This document shows, one piece after another, positions 12,996-24,700 of a stretch of 64,000 nt of DNA (its first letter is position 1; each line of letters starts with the position of its first letter). Origin of the DNA: Heterodera schachtii (Eukaryota > Nematoda > Chromadorea > Rhabditida > Heteroderidae); assembly GCA_023374025.1 (NCBI GenBank), contig SIJG01000002.1, forward strand, positions 2,301,626-2,365,625, given 5' to 3'. Position numbers and translations under genes: made by a program. A model generated the notes under the pieces. The model was not told the origin of the DNA, ran no database searches, and saw only the letters and a program-made list of their open reading frames with translations.

Positions 12996-15222
12996 ATGAG
13001 TTCAAAGACAACAACAAGCAAAAGAGGAGGAAGTGGAAGTGGCAAGAGCACCGGCAAACAATCGGAGCATCATCATTTGATTACAGCTTCAACCCTAGTG
13101 ATTAGAATCTCTTTTATTCAGCTATAAAAACAATTAAGAATTTCTTCAAAATTGAAGATGCTGCCAGCAAAGGGCTGACCCCTGAAAATGCGCTAAAAGA
13201 GTCCGCCGTTCAAATTGCGTCAATTCGCTCTTCGTTGGCCTCGCATTCGGCAACTGTTAAGAAACATGAGCTGAAAGAGTAATAAAGCGACAATTTTCCC
13301 GATTTATTTTCACCATTCAGTAATCTCCTAATTAATGCAATGAAATTGCGTCGTTTGAACCGTTACTTTAACTTCCGAAATAATTTTGCGCGCGATCGTT
13401 TGTCGGAAGCGCGTCGAAAAGTCGAAGAAAATCACCTTTCGCTTCAAAATCTAACGAATGAAATAACGCATTTGCGCAAAAACATGGATGTCTGCATGGA
13501 ATTCCAGTTAATTTGTTTATTAAAAATATGCTCTATTTTCCGACTTTTCAGGGCGGGCGATTCGGACATCGAATTAGTTGGCATTGACGAATTTTATGCT
13601 AGTGCCACGGGAGAGACAAATGGGACGGAAGTGGCGAAGACGGACGAACATCAGTTGCACGTGGCAAGGCTAAAGCACGAACTAAACGAGCGGAGAAGGT
13701 CAGAAAGTCGGAACTAAAAGCAAACTACTTCCTTCTGTTTAGTATGTTGGCGAATTTGCAAGAATCGGAAGGGCGGAAGAGTGCCCTTCTCAGTGACATT
13801 CGCGGCAAAGAGCAGCGACTGAGTCAAATCGGGTCGAAAATAAGTGCAATTAAAAAGGTATAGTCAATTCATCCATTGGGATTGAATCGCATTATCCTTC
13901 CTCAAGATTTTCAGGCCACAATTCCGCTGTTCGATGTGCTCGGACTAAAAGCACAGCCCTCCGAAATTGGAGACAAAGCGAAACAGTCGCCCTGCCCTTT
14001 CTCCGTCCAATTGCGCCCTCTGTACACAAATGAAGAATTTTGCAGAGAAATATTCGGCACACATTCCATCGAATTGGGCTGTGACGCATTGGTCCGAGTG
14101 ACGGAAGAGAGCGCCGGGCCATCGAATGGCACAAAAGAAAATGCCGAAATGGACGAAACGAGCGACGGGAAAGAGAAAGAACCATTGGCAAATGCAAATT
14201 CGAAGGTAATGTAACGGAATCCGAAGGTAAAATCAAAAATTTAATCATTGAAGGACTTCTTCGAGTTGGAGGACGAACTTTCGAAGGCAGAAAATGTGGC
14301 AGAAAAGCAAACGAAGGCAACGCAACAAATGGACAAAATGCGGACACTTTTGGCAATGAGTGACGACGGAGGAAATCAAAACCAAAGGTTTGCCAGTGAA
14401 TCGGGAGAATCTCCTGCTTATTGCCGCCTTTTTCCCAGCGCTCTCTCTGAACTCCTTCCGATTGCCATCACTTTGAGACGCCTCAATCGCTTCTCCAATC
14501 TCCAAATTATGGCCGCGCGTGAGAAAATGGTCAAAATGCGCGAATGTGTCGAGAAACGAACCAACGAATTGCGAAATGGGCATGTCGGAGTGGACTTTAT
14601 AAAGAAATGCGTCGACCTTTGCCTTGACTTTCCAAAGCAATTTTCAAGTTGAATAATTTCGATGTTTTTTCCTTTGATTTTCAGCCCTTCCGACTCTGAC
14701 ATCGATCTCATCCCCGTGGATCAGTTTTTCATTGAAACCAATTCTATTGCGCTTCCGGAAGCAATTCGTAACGATGCGCACCAATTGCTAGTGGCACGAC
14801 TAAAACACGAATTTTGGACTCGGAAAAGGTGAAAAAAATTTAAATAAATGTTGGTGGTACTGATAAATTAGCAAATTTGCTTCTTTAGTTTGGTGGACAG
14901 AGTGAACGAAGTGGAACAGAAGAAAAAGGCCGTGTTGGAAGCGATTGGTGCGGCGGAGAAAGCGCTGGGAAAAGTGAATCCGCGGGTGGACACGCTGAAA
15001 AAGACGGCCAAACCATTATTGGACATCGTAGGACTCAAATCGGTCGCACTGTCCGTACACAACAGAGAAATTCCCTTCCGACCCATGCCGATAGGGGCGG
15101 AGGCATTTCGGGAAATATTCGGCGATTCGGGGGGAGTCGTGGCGGAGAGCAACGAATTGAACGAAAATGAGGAGGAGGAGGAATTGATGGAGTTGGGGGA
15201 AGATGAGCAACTCATTTGCTGA
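12996..15222 (+). CDS. thoc-5: THOC5-like protein with two tandem N-terminal modules
   Basis: THOC5 is a subunit of the THO/TREX complex, which couples transcription to mRNA export. Module A (about 13120-14210) reads IKNFFKIEDAASKG, MKLRRLNRYFNFRNNFARDR, LQNLTNEITHLRKNMDVC, DSDIELVGIDEFYAS, HQLHVARLKHELNERR and FDVLGLK, then EEFCREIFG. Module B (about 14255-15222) repeats the order: DFFELEDELSK, TLRRLNRFSN, KKCVDLCLDF, DSDIDLIPVDQFFIE, HQLLVARLKHEFWTR, LLDIVGLK and AFREIFG. The modules join through a phase-0 intron after NANSK, so I call one gene. At least two intron positions and phases match between the modules. The long C-terminal half of vertebrate THOC5 is not seen. The start at 12996 and the first splice are uncertain. 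Two adjacent paralogous genes remain possible. Confidence 0.7.
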
Positions 15223-15479
15223 CGAATGGAGGAACAACGGAGAATGATTGGGCCAAAACAAATGGCAGAGGGAACGATTTGGAAAGAAAGTGACCACGAG
15301 TCGAGGCTCCTCACCTTTTTATTTTCCAACCGGCTTTTTTGTACTGTTTTGAACCATTCCGTCGATAAATTTTCTCTGTGTTCTCTCCATTCGTAACCAA
15401 AGAATTCGGTTGGACTTATGTTCGTTCCCATTTTTCCTTTCTTCGTTTCCGTTCCATTTTCATAATTTCCCCCTTCGAA

Positions 15480-16539
15480 ATGCTTTTCCCCTTTCGTTTC
15501 GTCCTCTCTATCAGAATTGGTGCTGCTTTGCCTCATTCTTTCTGTTCCTTTTCTGATGCTTTTCCATCGTCTGGTGATCGAATTCTCATTCGAAGAGAGA
15601 ATTTCATCCGAAATAGACCAAGGCTTTTGAAAAGGAATGAAAAGAGTCTTTTGGCTGAGAATCGGCAGGGAATTCCCACGGCGACGGATTGTGCCACGCT
15701 CGTGTTGTTCTGTCAGTTGGGCTCACCATCCGCCGAAGAAAGTTGGGTTCTCTTCACACAAAGGGCGAAAAGGATGAAGCATCATGCCAACGAAATTTCG
15801 TTTCCCGGAGGTGAAAAATGATTTGTGACCAATGATCAGAAAGAAAAGTGATCGGCTCAGGACGGATCGAGCAGGGGGAAAGTGTAGAGACTGCGGCGAT
15901 CAGAGAGGCGGAAGAGGAGATCGGACTGGACCGGAACGACGTGGTGAACCATGCCATAATCGGCTCAAATTTTAAGATTGCGGGTTGGATTCCGCAAAAT
16001 TCGGCGCTTGCTCTGTCTTCTCCCGTACCGATTCGTTAAACTTTCAGGAACTGTGGGGCACTCTTCGTCCGCTGTTCTTCGGAGAGGCGGGCGTCGTCAC
16101 TCCCGTGGTGGCAACCATTGGGCAAAACGTGGAGCAACTGTTGGCCTCGCTGAGATGTGCCGACGCCGAAGTGCAGAATATTTTCATGGCATCCGTTTCG
16201 GATTTGCTCGCCCGAATTCACTACACCACATTTCGGTGCTGACAGAACAGACAAACGATCAACAGAAACAAAACCATTAATGAACCAAACTCCGTTAGAT
16301 TTTCTGGAAAATCGTCCGTTGACAAAATGCCGTTTTTCTTCCGAATGCCCATTTTCCACTCGACTAAACCGCGACTTTTGTGCAATTCTTCGCTGGTCAA
16401 TTGTCCGGAAAAGTTCCGCATTTGGGGACTGACCGCGCGCACTTTGCTGGAGGCGCTCAATGCGTTTTTGCCGGAGGACGCGAAGGAAAGGGAGGCGAGC
16501 GAATTGCTAAGGACAGCGAAGGCAGACAACAGCTGCTGA
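15480..16539 (+). CDS. Nudix hydrolase, coenzyme A diphosphatase type (NUDT7/NUDT8-like)
   Basis: Hydrolyses the diphosphate of coenzyme A or acyl-CoA to phosphopantetheine and 3',5'-ADP. The family motif preceding the Nudix box is present as FTQRAKRMKHHANEISFPGG. It joins across a 50-bp intron to the Nudix box RIEQGESVETAAIREAEEEI, with the Glu residues that bind metal. Next come LWGTLRPLFFGEAGVVTPVV, a phase-2 splice into FSGKSSVDKMPFF, and the conserved IWGLTARTLLEALN helix; stop at 16537-16539. The chosen ATG (15480, MLFPFRFVLSIRIG) gives a hydrophobic, basic start that could be a mitochondrial or peroxisomal presequence; an upstream start is possible. It lies 260 bp downstream of the THOC5-like gene on the same strand. 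Confidence 0.85.
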
Positions 16540-17537
16540 TCAGATTTATGAGCAGAGAGAGAGCAATCAGTCGGGGATCAGCCAAATTCACAGTTATTGG
16601 CATGAATTTATTTTTGTAAATAAAGTCATTCGCTGTCTGTCCGTTTCATTTTCCCTCTTTGACCCAATATAAAAGGGAATGAATTTGGCACCGTTGCCAC
16701 CTCCAATTTGTCTTTTTTAACGTAGCTGGAAACAATTAACGGACCGTGTTATGGGTGCGGGGGACAACGACGACCTTCGGAGGGGGGAGGGGGGCGGCTG
16801 AGGGGTCCGTTAGTCCGTCCGTTGTCCACTCGCCGCCCTTTGCTTTGATTGGGCGGACGACGGTCGGACGAACGGAGTTACAAATCGCTTCCCTCCATTT
16901 TCTTTCTTTCGTTCTGCGCGTCGACAAAGCATTCGCCGCTTCCTTTCTCCGATCGGAGAGATTCCCTCTTACGAATACCCTCTGATGAGCAGCCTCTCCA
17001 AGTAATTGTCGGCAGAATTAAGGAGAAAGGGGGAGAAAAGGGAGGGGGGAGAGGGGAGGGGTGGCGGCGGTTTGATTGGATTCGCCGTCCCCCCCCCCCC
17101 GAGGGTACCCCGGATTGACTCCCCTCCCCCTTCTCCCCCCCCCCCCGCCCAATTTCTCCCCGTCCCATTGAATTCGCATTGGATGCATTGTGCTGATCCG
17201 CCAGTTTTAAACCAAATTTTCCGTCCAACAACAACCCCCGCCCCTCTCCGTTGGATCCAATCTCTCTCGGTTCCCCCCCCCCCCCGTTTAGCGGCCTTGA
17301 CCACCCCTCCTTCCCTCCCCCCCCCCCCCCATTTATTCAGTTTCGTCCCCTCCCCCTGCGCCCCTTTCGGTCCGTCGATCCCTTCGGACTGTGTCAAAAC
17401 ATTCCCACATTTCCATTCTCGACAATTCACTCATTCATTGGTGTATCTTTGCAAATTTTTATCCTCCCCAATTTATTCGTTTGTGTTTCGGTTAATCCGT
17501 CCGGTTTTAATTTATTTTGCATTTTTTGAGTCCTCTA
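16540..17537. other. 1-kb intergenic region with C-homopolymer runs
   Basis: Between the Nudix gene and the acidic-tail membrane protein. The first 100 bp contain AATAAA-like 3' end sequence. From about 17030 to 17350 there are G/A-rich and then C-rich stretches, including at least four runs of ten or more C. Frames that stay open here are low-complexity Gly/Pro/Ser readings of these tracts, so I do not call them genes. The final 150 bp is presumably the promoter of the downstream gene. Confidence 0.5.
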
Positions 17538-18827
17538 ATGGTCCAAAGTGCCAATTCCGTTTCTGCCGATGATGCGGCGGCAATTCCCCCCGTTGGGCCG
17601 TGCATCGATCCCTCCAATTTGGCGTTGGCCATTTTTGGCGCAATCTTCGGCACTTTGCTTCTGTGCACGGCTTTTGCCTTCCTCATTTGGTATTTAATGC
17701 GCACAGATAAATTCCAATTTGGTAATTCTTTTTGAGTATATTAACTGAGTAAAAGTGCTCATTTTTAGCGGACAAATTGCTCGTCCTTGAGAGAGGTCTT
17801 CTGGGAAAAAGGGGAGAACGGAGAGAGAGCGAAGAGGAGGAGGAAAAGGAGGAAGGGATGAAGAGGAGGGGAGGAAGACAAGTGGAAGAGACGATGGAAG
17901 TGACGGACAGAGGGACAATGGAAGAAGAGAGAAGAGCGGAGGAGGGCAAGAGGGGGACAAACGGAAGAGAAACGAATGGAAGAGGAGTAATGGCGGAAGA
18001 GGAGATGAGGGGGAGAGAAAATGGAAGGGAAACGAATGGACGAGAGAAAAGGGCGGAAGAGGAGATGAGGGGGACAATTGGGAGGGAAACGAATGGAAGG
18101 ACAAATGGAAGAGGAGTAATGGCGGAAGAGGAGATGAGGGGGACAAATGGAAGAGAAATGAATGGAAGAATGAACGGAAGAGGAACCAAAGGGGAAGAGG
18201 AGACGACTGATGGAAGAGGAACGGAAGGAAGGAAAAAGCATGGGAATGGAATGAATGGAAGCAAAACAATGGAAGAGAAGAACGGAGAAGTCAACGGTGG
18301 AAAAAACATTGACGAAAGGATGGAAGAAAAAGAAAGCGAAGAGAAGGAGAGAAGAGAAGCGATGGAAAGGGAAGAGGAAAAAGAGGGAGCAAATGGAAAG
18401 GAAGAAAAGGGAGAAAGGAAGCAGCCATTTGAAGACAAAAAGGAGGCGAAGAACGGCAAAATTGGAGCAAAGGGAGGAGAGGAAAGAGAGGCGGAAAAGG
18501 AGCCGAAGAAACAACGGATGAGAGCAAACGGAAGAGCAAAGGAAGAAGAGGTGGGAAAGGAAGGAGGGGAATAATTAGGAAGAATGAAAGAATAATTAGC
18601 AGCAAATGAAAAACGGTGACCGAATTCGACCAAATTGGACACCGCCGCAAGAAAAGGACGAACAAAGGGAGGAGGAGGAGGAAGAGAAGGGCACGGAGGA
18701 AGAGCAGAAGAGACACTCGGCACGACTGATGACAGTGCTTTCCTCCGACCAATTCGGCACGTTGGAGATGAACCGGCGAAGGTTGGAGACGGAGCGGAGA
18801 CAGCTGCGAGAGATGGGAGTGATTTGA
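17538..18827 (+). CDS. single-pass membrane protein with long acidic Glu/Arg/Gly repeat tail
   Basis: Unrecognised family. The start at 17538 gives a short, Asp/Ala-rich N-terminus (MVQSANSVSADDAAAIPPVG), then one hydrophobic helix (LALAIFGAIFGTLLLCTAFA and FLIWYLM) and a short basic patch. A GT-AG intron follows. The next exon encodes over 200 residues rich in Glu, Arg, Lys and Gly with repeated AEEEMRG and GRETNGR units, probably disordered or helical. A 50-bp intron near 18551-18600 joins in phase 0 to a more ordinary charged C-terminus (SARLMTVLSSDQFGTLEMNR) that ends at 18825-18827. The topology is probably short outside, long cytoplasmic tail. The real C-terminal end outside the repeat argues for a genuine gene. 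Confidence 0.65.
17820..18560 (+). repeat. purine-rich coding minisatellite
   Basis: An almost pure A/G strand inside the membrane-protein gene. Imperfect repeats of roughly 50-60 bases recur most clearly at 17950-18210 and encode variants of GRETNGR, AEEEMRG and NGRMNGR. The spacing keeps the frame open on the plus strand; the complementary strand is open too (Ser/Phe/Pro-rich), which is expected for such composition and not evidence of an antisense gene. Confidence 0.75.
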
Positions 18828-18979
18828 CGGACGGCGGAAAGAGTGACGGACGGACGGACCAATCGAAACTTTGCTCTTTATTTCCATAAGTTATATGAAT
18901 TAAAAACGTAATAATAATAGAACACTCAATGCATTTGTATTTCTTCATGGTCCATGAATTCCTCTGCTGATCGCTGTTT

Positions 18980-20144
18980 TCACATTCCGTTGGTCTGATC
19001 AGTGATCACTTTCATTGGCTCCTCTTTGATCACTCCCACCACTCCGCATCCGATCCGTTTTCCCGCATTGCCCGTCTTCCCACTCTCCTCATTGCCCCCC
19101 TTGCCCATGTCGTCCGCCTTCTCATGTACGACCAATGCCCTCCCGACGACACTGTTGACGCCGTTCAGTGCCACCAAATAGTCTTTAATGTCCACCACGG
19201 CCACCCCATTCTCCTGAACATTCAATTTTATTGGCATTTCATCCCCTTCCCAAATGAATGGCTCTCTCTCACAGCGGCTTTCACATTGCCCAGGTCGCCC
19301 ACGTGTCTTTCCTCCGATTCTTTGCTTCCGTGGCGTTTTCCGTGCGGATTGAAATGCGCACCCGCCGCCTTGCAGCTGAAAAAGCAAAACAAAAGCGAAG
19401 ACAAATGCCAACAACGGAGGGACAAAACGAACGCCTGGGAAATGTCGCCGAATTGGTGAAAGTGAAAGCCGTGGTCGCCCGGGGAAAGGCCTTGGATTGT
19501 GCCGTTCAGCTGAACGTGTAAAAGCCAACGAATGCCACGCTTTCTCCCCACTGAAATTAACCGTTGTCTTCCCGGGAACGGTCTCGGAAATGTCCACAGT
19601 GCCCAACTGTTGGACGGGGATTTGTGGAAGAATTGGCGAAAATTAAACATTTAATTTACAGGTTGAGAAGCCATCGTTCCCGGCTTTTCGGATGCTTTGA
19701 AAATGATCACCCGGGCCAAAACAACTGAACGGGGGGGGGGGGGGGTGAGACGAGAACAAAGGCAAAGAGACAGAGGGCACTTTTCGGAATTACACACCGC
19801 TGCTAAAACAGTTCCCCTTTTAAAATGTGTACGTATGACACATTTCCGAATTCTAAGAGTTGTTCTGATCAGCTGATCACACTTGTCCAGTTGCGAACAA
19901 AATTAGAAAAAGGTATTTCCGAATTCGATTTATGACGGCATAGCTTTTCTGAGGGCATTTTGGTGTCATTGAAAATATGCTTTTTCTTGAGTTGTTGTGT
20001 TTTTGGCCTTTCTCGTGTTGTCGTTAGCCCACCTCTTTGGCCAGACGACGAAAAGCCATCAGCGAAAAGAGCCGAGGGGAGAAGGAAAAGGAGCAAAGAA
20101 CAAAGGCAAAAAGAGGGGGAGAGAACCACGGAAAGGAGAGACAT
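18980..20144 (-). CDS. sod: secreted Cu/Zn superoxide dismutase
   Basis: Converts superoxide to hydrogen peroxide. A proposed first exon starts at 20144 with a signal peptide ([30 protein letters not shown]) and joins in phase 1 to [16 protein letters not shown], the first beta-strand. Next are [20 protein letters not shown] and, after a 52-bp intron, [19 protein letters not shown]. Metal ligands are all visible: two His in FHFHQFGD, three in [19 protein letters not shown] with the Asp of VGDLGN, and the His of [11 protein letters not shown]. The end is [17 protein letters not shown] plus a short extra tail; stop at 18980-18982. If exon 1 is right the enzyme is extracellular. The exon-1 link is inferred from splice phase. 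Confidence 0.85.
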
Positions 20145-21718
20145 TTGCTAAAAAAGGAAAGGGAAAATGGGCAAAAAAGGCCAAATGCCACCAAATTGAG
20201 AAAACAAAATCAAAAAATAAAACAAAATCGAAATAGTAAATAAAAACAAACAAACAATAAGCATTTTTGTTGATGAAAAGTGTGGTAAACCGCCGCCAAA
20301 AGAATGGGCGAAACAGCGGACGAAATTTCCCCCCCCCCCCCACGTAACAAAACGCGCGCTTCCCCTCCCCCCCCCCCTCCCCCAACCCCAATTAATCGTT
20401 CCATTTTGCACTTCATTTTGCTCACTATTTTCTCACATTTTCACCTTTTGTAGAAATAAACAATTGCGCACACAAAATAACCAATCGAAGTGGAAAGTGT
20501 CTCCGATTCATGTCCTTTTCCTTTTCATTCATTCAGTAAATATTCACATTTTACTCGCTTGGCAAACACAAAAAAGAAACAGGAAAATATGGAAATATTG
20601 ACACAGAAATGGTGGACAATTATTTACCAATTTGTGGAGAGATGTAGGAAGATGAACAGAGTTGGGATTACAGAGAAAGAGTGGTCGAATGACTTTTAAA
20701 GTACAAAATCACTTGGGCCACAAAATATACAAAATTATTTTTGAAGCCATAGGCGGAAACGATTAATAATCATTTGATTTGTTGACTTAAGGGAGATCAA
20801 ATCATTGGGATGACGAATACATTTATCTGGGAAAAAGTACAAAAATGTGGAAGATACGAGAGAATTGACAAAACGAAGCGATGATTAAAAATGAAAGTCC
20901 CTTCAAAAGGACGCACAGTCAGCAGATTATACAATTAGCAGGCATTTTAATGAGACTGTCAAAAGCAAAAGCACAAATTGCTGAAAAAGAATCGAATTAA
21001 GTGGGCAGACCGGAAAGAATGCACCAAAAGAGGAGGGAAAAGGCAAAAGCAAAACAAAAATAAATGAGTGATTTTGACTGGAGGTAGAGAAAAAATAAAA
21101 GAAAAACGGACGGACGGAAGAGAAAATGAAGGAGAGAGGAGAAGGAGGAAGTGAGTGGCAAAAGAGACAATTGGAAAGAGCGGAGAAGCGACAGCACGGA
21201 AAAGCAGAGACAATGAATTTAATAACAAATCAGGGGACACAAAAAGTGATGATGATGGTCTTTGTTTAAGGCGGCGTCATCGTCGAGACGTGCCCAGTCA
21301 ACACACAAATGCTCACTTCTTCACCCACCGACGATTGCCCCCCATTCCCTCCAAATCCATCGGTCGAAATGCATTCGTTTGGACTGAGAGCTGTCCGGCA
21401 TTTGGCCACCTTCAGCACCACGAGGCTAAACAGCGAAAAGTTACATCGGAAATGGAGACACGGAGAACGGCATTTTGAGTGGGCATTGTAAACAGAAATA
21501 TATAATTTAAAATAAAAGGTGTTAAAAAGAAAACCAAGGTAATTTGGAACAATGACCGTAGTGTTTTTGGGAGTCTGTATAGACAGCTGATTTTTAAAGA
21601 CATTGTCACAATTTGAGTTAATTGGGGCAGAATTCATTAATTACGAGACTCTTCTAATTTCACGGACCAGATATTGCCAGGATTGAATGTATATAATCAA
21701 GCTTTAAATAAACTGTTC
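20145..21718. other. 1.6-kb low-information intergenic region
   Basis: Between the 5' end of the SOD gene and the 3' end of the MAP4K gene. It contains C runs at about 20330-20380, A/G-rich stretches at 20060-20240 and 20990-21180, and AT-rich sequence. Apart from the small frame at 21309-21491, listed separately, nothing with convincing coding character was found on either strand. Confidence 0.45.
21309..21491 (+). CDS. possible small protein with mitochondrial-like presequence
   Basis: A 60-codon frame. From the second Met it reads MHSFGLRAVRHLATFSTTRL, an amphipathic Arg/Ser/Thr-rich stretch with no acidic residue, typical of mitochondrial targeting peptides. It continues into a short basic segment ending EWAL at a stop. 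A gtaaac sequence overlaps the stop, so the gene could continue through a further exon I could not place. The family is unknown and it may be chance. Confidence 0.3.
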   Translation: MLTSSPTDDCPPFPPNPSVEMHSFGLRAVRHLATFSTTRLNSEKLHRKWRHGERHFEWAL

Positions 21719-24700
21719 TTACGAGTCTTGTCCAACCAATTTGTACAGCTTGGTAGGGTCATTCAAGTCTTGAGTGACAGCGCCAGTGAACAACGACTTG
21801 CCCTAAAGTGTTGAAAAAATAATATTTTGCACCTAACTTAGATTTTTAAATAGTATTTCTGCCTAGAGGAAGGCGATACTACCGGAAATTGAAGGCATAA
21901 ATTAGAATAAAATCAGTTTGACAAAAAATTCGAATTCCGACTCTTTAATTAGTAAAATTGATTTCCAGGCCTGATTGACAAATGAAACCAAACGCACTTA
22001 CCACAACTCCATGTTTGTGAAAGGCGAGCACCGAATCGGACAAAGGAATGGCGTACTCGAGACTGAAGTCGAAAGAGAATGAAGTTTGCATCAGATCAGT
22101 GTTTTTTTCCGTCCCGTTGAAATCCGTGATAATTATCTTAATGATAAAACAATCCATGAAAATGAATTCGTATAAATTGTCCAATTTCACTTGGTTGTCA
22201 TGGGCAATGAAAAGCGTTTCTTTGTCCAATTGTTTCAATGTGACGACATTTTCCAACTTTTCGCGCCATCGCCAAATGGTGCGGAGACTGCTCGTCGACC
22301 TTGGGGACACGGCGTGGCCGCCTCGTTGCCAACTTCCGATGATTTCATCATCCGACGAACAGTCGCCGAACAGTGCGGCGGAGTACATGTCGTTCATATT
22401 GTTGACTGTGCTGTCAGTGCCATTAAAGTCGACGAGTTGCAGCTCAAATTTGTCCTTTTGGAGATTGGTCCGCAACTCGCGCAACAATTCTTGTGCAGTG
22501 CCGACAGGCGAAGTGAGCGCACGAGAAATGCCAATACACACCTTAAGGAAAACAAATTGACAGTTCAGAGAACAAACCAAGGCACACCATGGGCAAATCG
22601 GAATTGGCAGCGCCGGATCTGAAGACCAAATTGAAGGGTTTGTGTGGGTGTTGCAGGTCGGTGTAGGGAGTGCTCAGTTTGTCCAGTTGGACTCGCTTAA
22701 GATGGACAAAGCGAGACAACGGTTCATACCATTGGAAAAGGAGCACTAAACGGGAGGAACAAACTTAGGAAATGAATATGAAAAAATAAATATTAAAAAG
22801 TGAATAAGTAAAGAAGAATAAAAATGAAAGAAAGTGCTACTGACCAGCGTGAGGAACGGCACAACAAAGGTAAAGGTTTTCGTCATTGATGCTCCTTTCC
22901 ACGTTACACTGATAGCAATCGCTAAAATTCATGAATTTGCAAGCAAAATTGGCCAATAATTTAACACCTTTGTGGTAATCACCCAACTTCCCCGATCCTG
23001 GGCCAATCACCAAGCAAATCTTGGTAGGCCAAGTCTCCATATTCAACTGACCGCGTCTCCGGCATTCGAAGTGTGCTCATCAATGCCTTCGGTTTCAACT
23101 TCTGCGGCAACTTGTCCAGTGATTTGGCCAACTTCTGAGTGATCAATTCCTGCTGGAACAGCTGCAACATTTCATGTCTGTACAGATACGGCGTTTTTCC
23201 CTGCAGTGCGGTGAGTGTGTCGTTGACAACGTAAAGCCAAGTGCAACGACGCTCATGAAGCTGACAATTGGATGAAATGACAAACAGGCGAATCGAAATT
23301 TAATCTTCGACAGAGACATACTTGAAAGAGGGCTTCCTCCTCCGTGGTGAGGTGTGTGAGATCCATAGCAAAAATGCCCTGCTCGGCACCGATGATCATA
23401 AACTGTTTACGGTTGGCCGGGTGGAAATATTGGGCACAACAATTGACATGAATTGGAATGTTGTGCAATAGGGAGACGAAACACTGAACCAATGCTGAAA
23501 TAATTAAACTTGGCAAGGGAAAACGAACGAACAGCGCCCATTGTGACTTGGGGGGTTGGCACCTTCGGAAAAGCAATGAAAGGGTGGAGTTTCATAAGGA
23601 AAGGGACAACCATTCCGAAGCAGCAGGTCATCGGACGGGACTGAAATGGCTGATGGATGTGATGCCGATTGGCCCACGGAGTCCCATGGGAAAAAGGAGG
23701 AGCCTTCGAGGAGGAAATGCCTAAAAAACACGAATCTATCATTTAAAATGACAAACAACGAATTGACCTGTAATGTTGACCATCGAAGTCGATTTTGAGC
23801 GTAGTTTAAGCCAACGGCTCCGAAAGGACTCGTCAATGCGCGCGAACAATCGGTTCGACTTCAGTTGGGTGGTCGGCTGTTCGCTTGCCGAGGAAATTGG
23901 TCGGTGTGCCCGGGGGAACAGTCCACGCAAATCGCGCGGTCTCCTGGCCACCCGAGCGTTATTTGGTGGCGCCTTTTTCTTTGGCGTTTGGTGATTTACG
24001 GTGGACTCTTCCTAAATGGACAACATTCCGTGGGTTCCAATGATCACCCATTGTTTTCATTGCTCCTTTTCCGCCCACCTGCTGCAGTGTGTCGTCTCCG
24101 TTCCGTTCGTCCTCTTCGCCCTGTGAGGCGAGCAGTGTCCGTTCCGTGTGGTACGACTGCTGCCGCGTGTCGTCGTGTCCATTTTCCACGGTTTCCATTA
24201 AGAAAACCTCCTCGTCGTCAGCGCCAAAATGAAGGCGTTCATGGGAGGAGCAGGCGGAGCAAGACGAAGGCGGAGTTGTGGCGACTGTGAAGGCATTCAC
24301 ACGCTGGTGGTGCTGGCTGACACGTCTTCTTGCAAGCGCCTCGAAATTTTCTGAAAATTGATGAAGTGAAAGAGTGAAAAGACGGACGTTTTTAAATTCA
24401 AATAAAATTGGTTTTAAAAAAAACAACTTAAAAATATGTATTTTTGAGACTCGGGAATCCCGTGCCTCGTTGTTACAATAATTGAAAATGCGCTAAAAAC
24501 ATGCCTTGTTCCGACTCAAATTCCAATTGTTGCTTATAAATCATCTCATAAGATGGGTTCACCGCCATTTCCACTTCAATTTGCAATTGCTCGTTTCCGT
24601 CAGTTGCATTTGTTTGGTAAAAATGTTCAGGATGATTCACCCGGTCGAGCAGTTCACGTGTGAGTCGTGCGCTCAACGCCCCGGAAACGAATGGGTCAGC

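Noticed and set aside
17683..18948. A 421-codon open frame on the minus strand, rich in Ser, Pro, Phe and Leu
   Set aside because: It is the antisense of the purine-rich minisatellite; such composition keeps both strands open. The plus-strand frame has a start, a membrane helix, introns and a sensible C-terminus.
19866..19884. TGATCAGCTGATCA palindrome as an operator site
   Set aside because: It is a short palindrome inside the proposed SOD intron, with no context linking it to a known eukaryotic control element.
20959..21240. Minus-strand 93-codon Phe/Leu/Ser frame
   Set aside because: It has no domain and no splice continuity, and the composition of an A/G-rich strand read in reverse.
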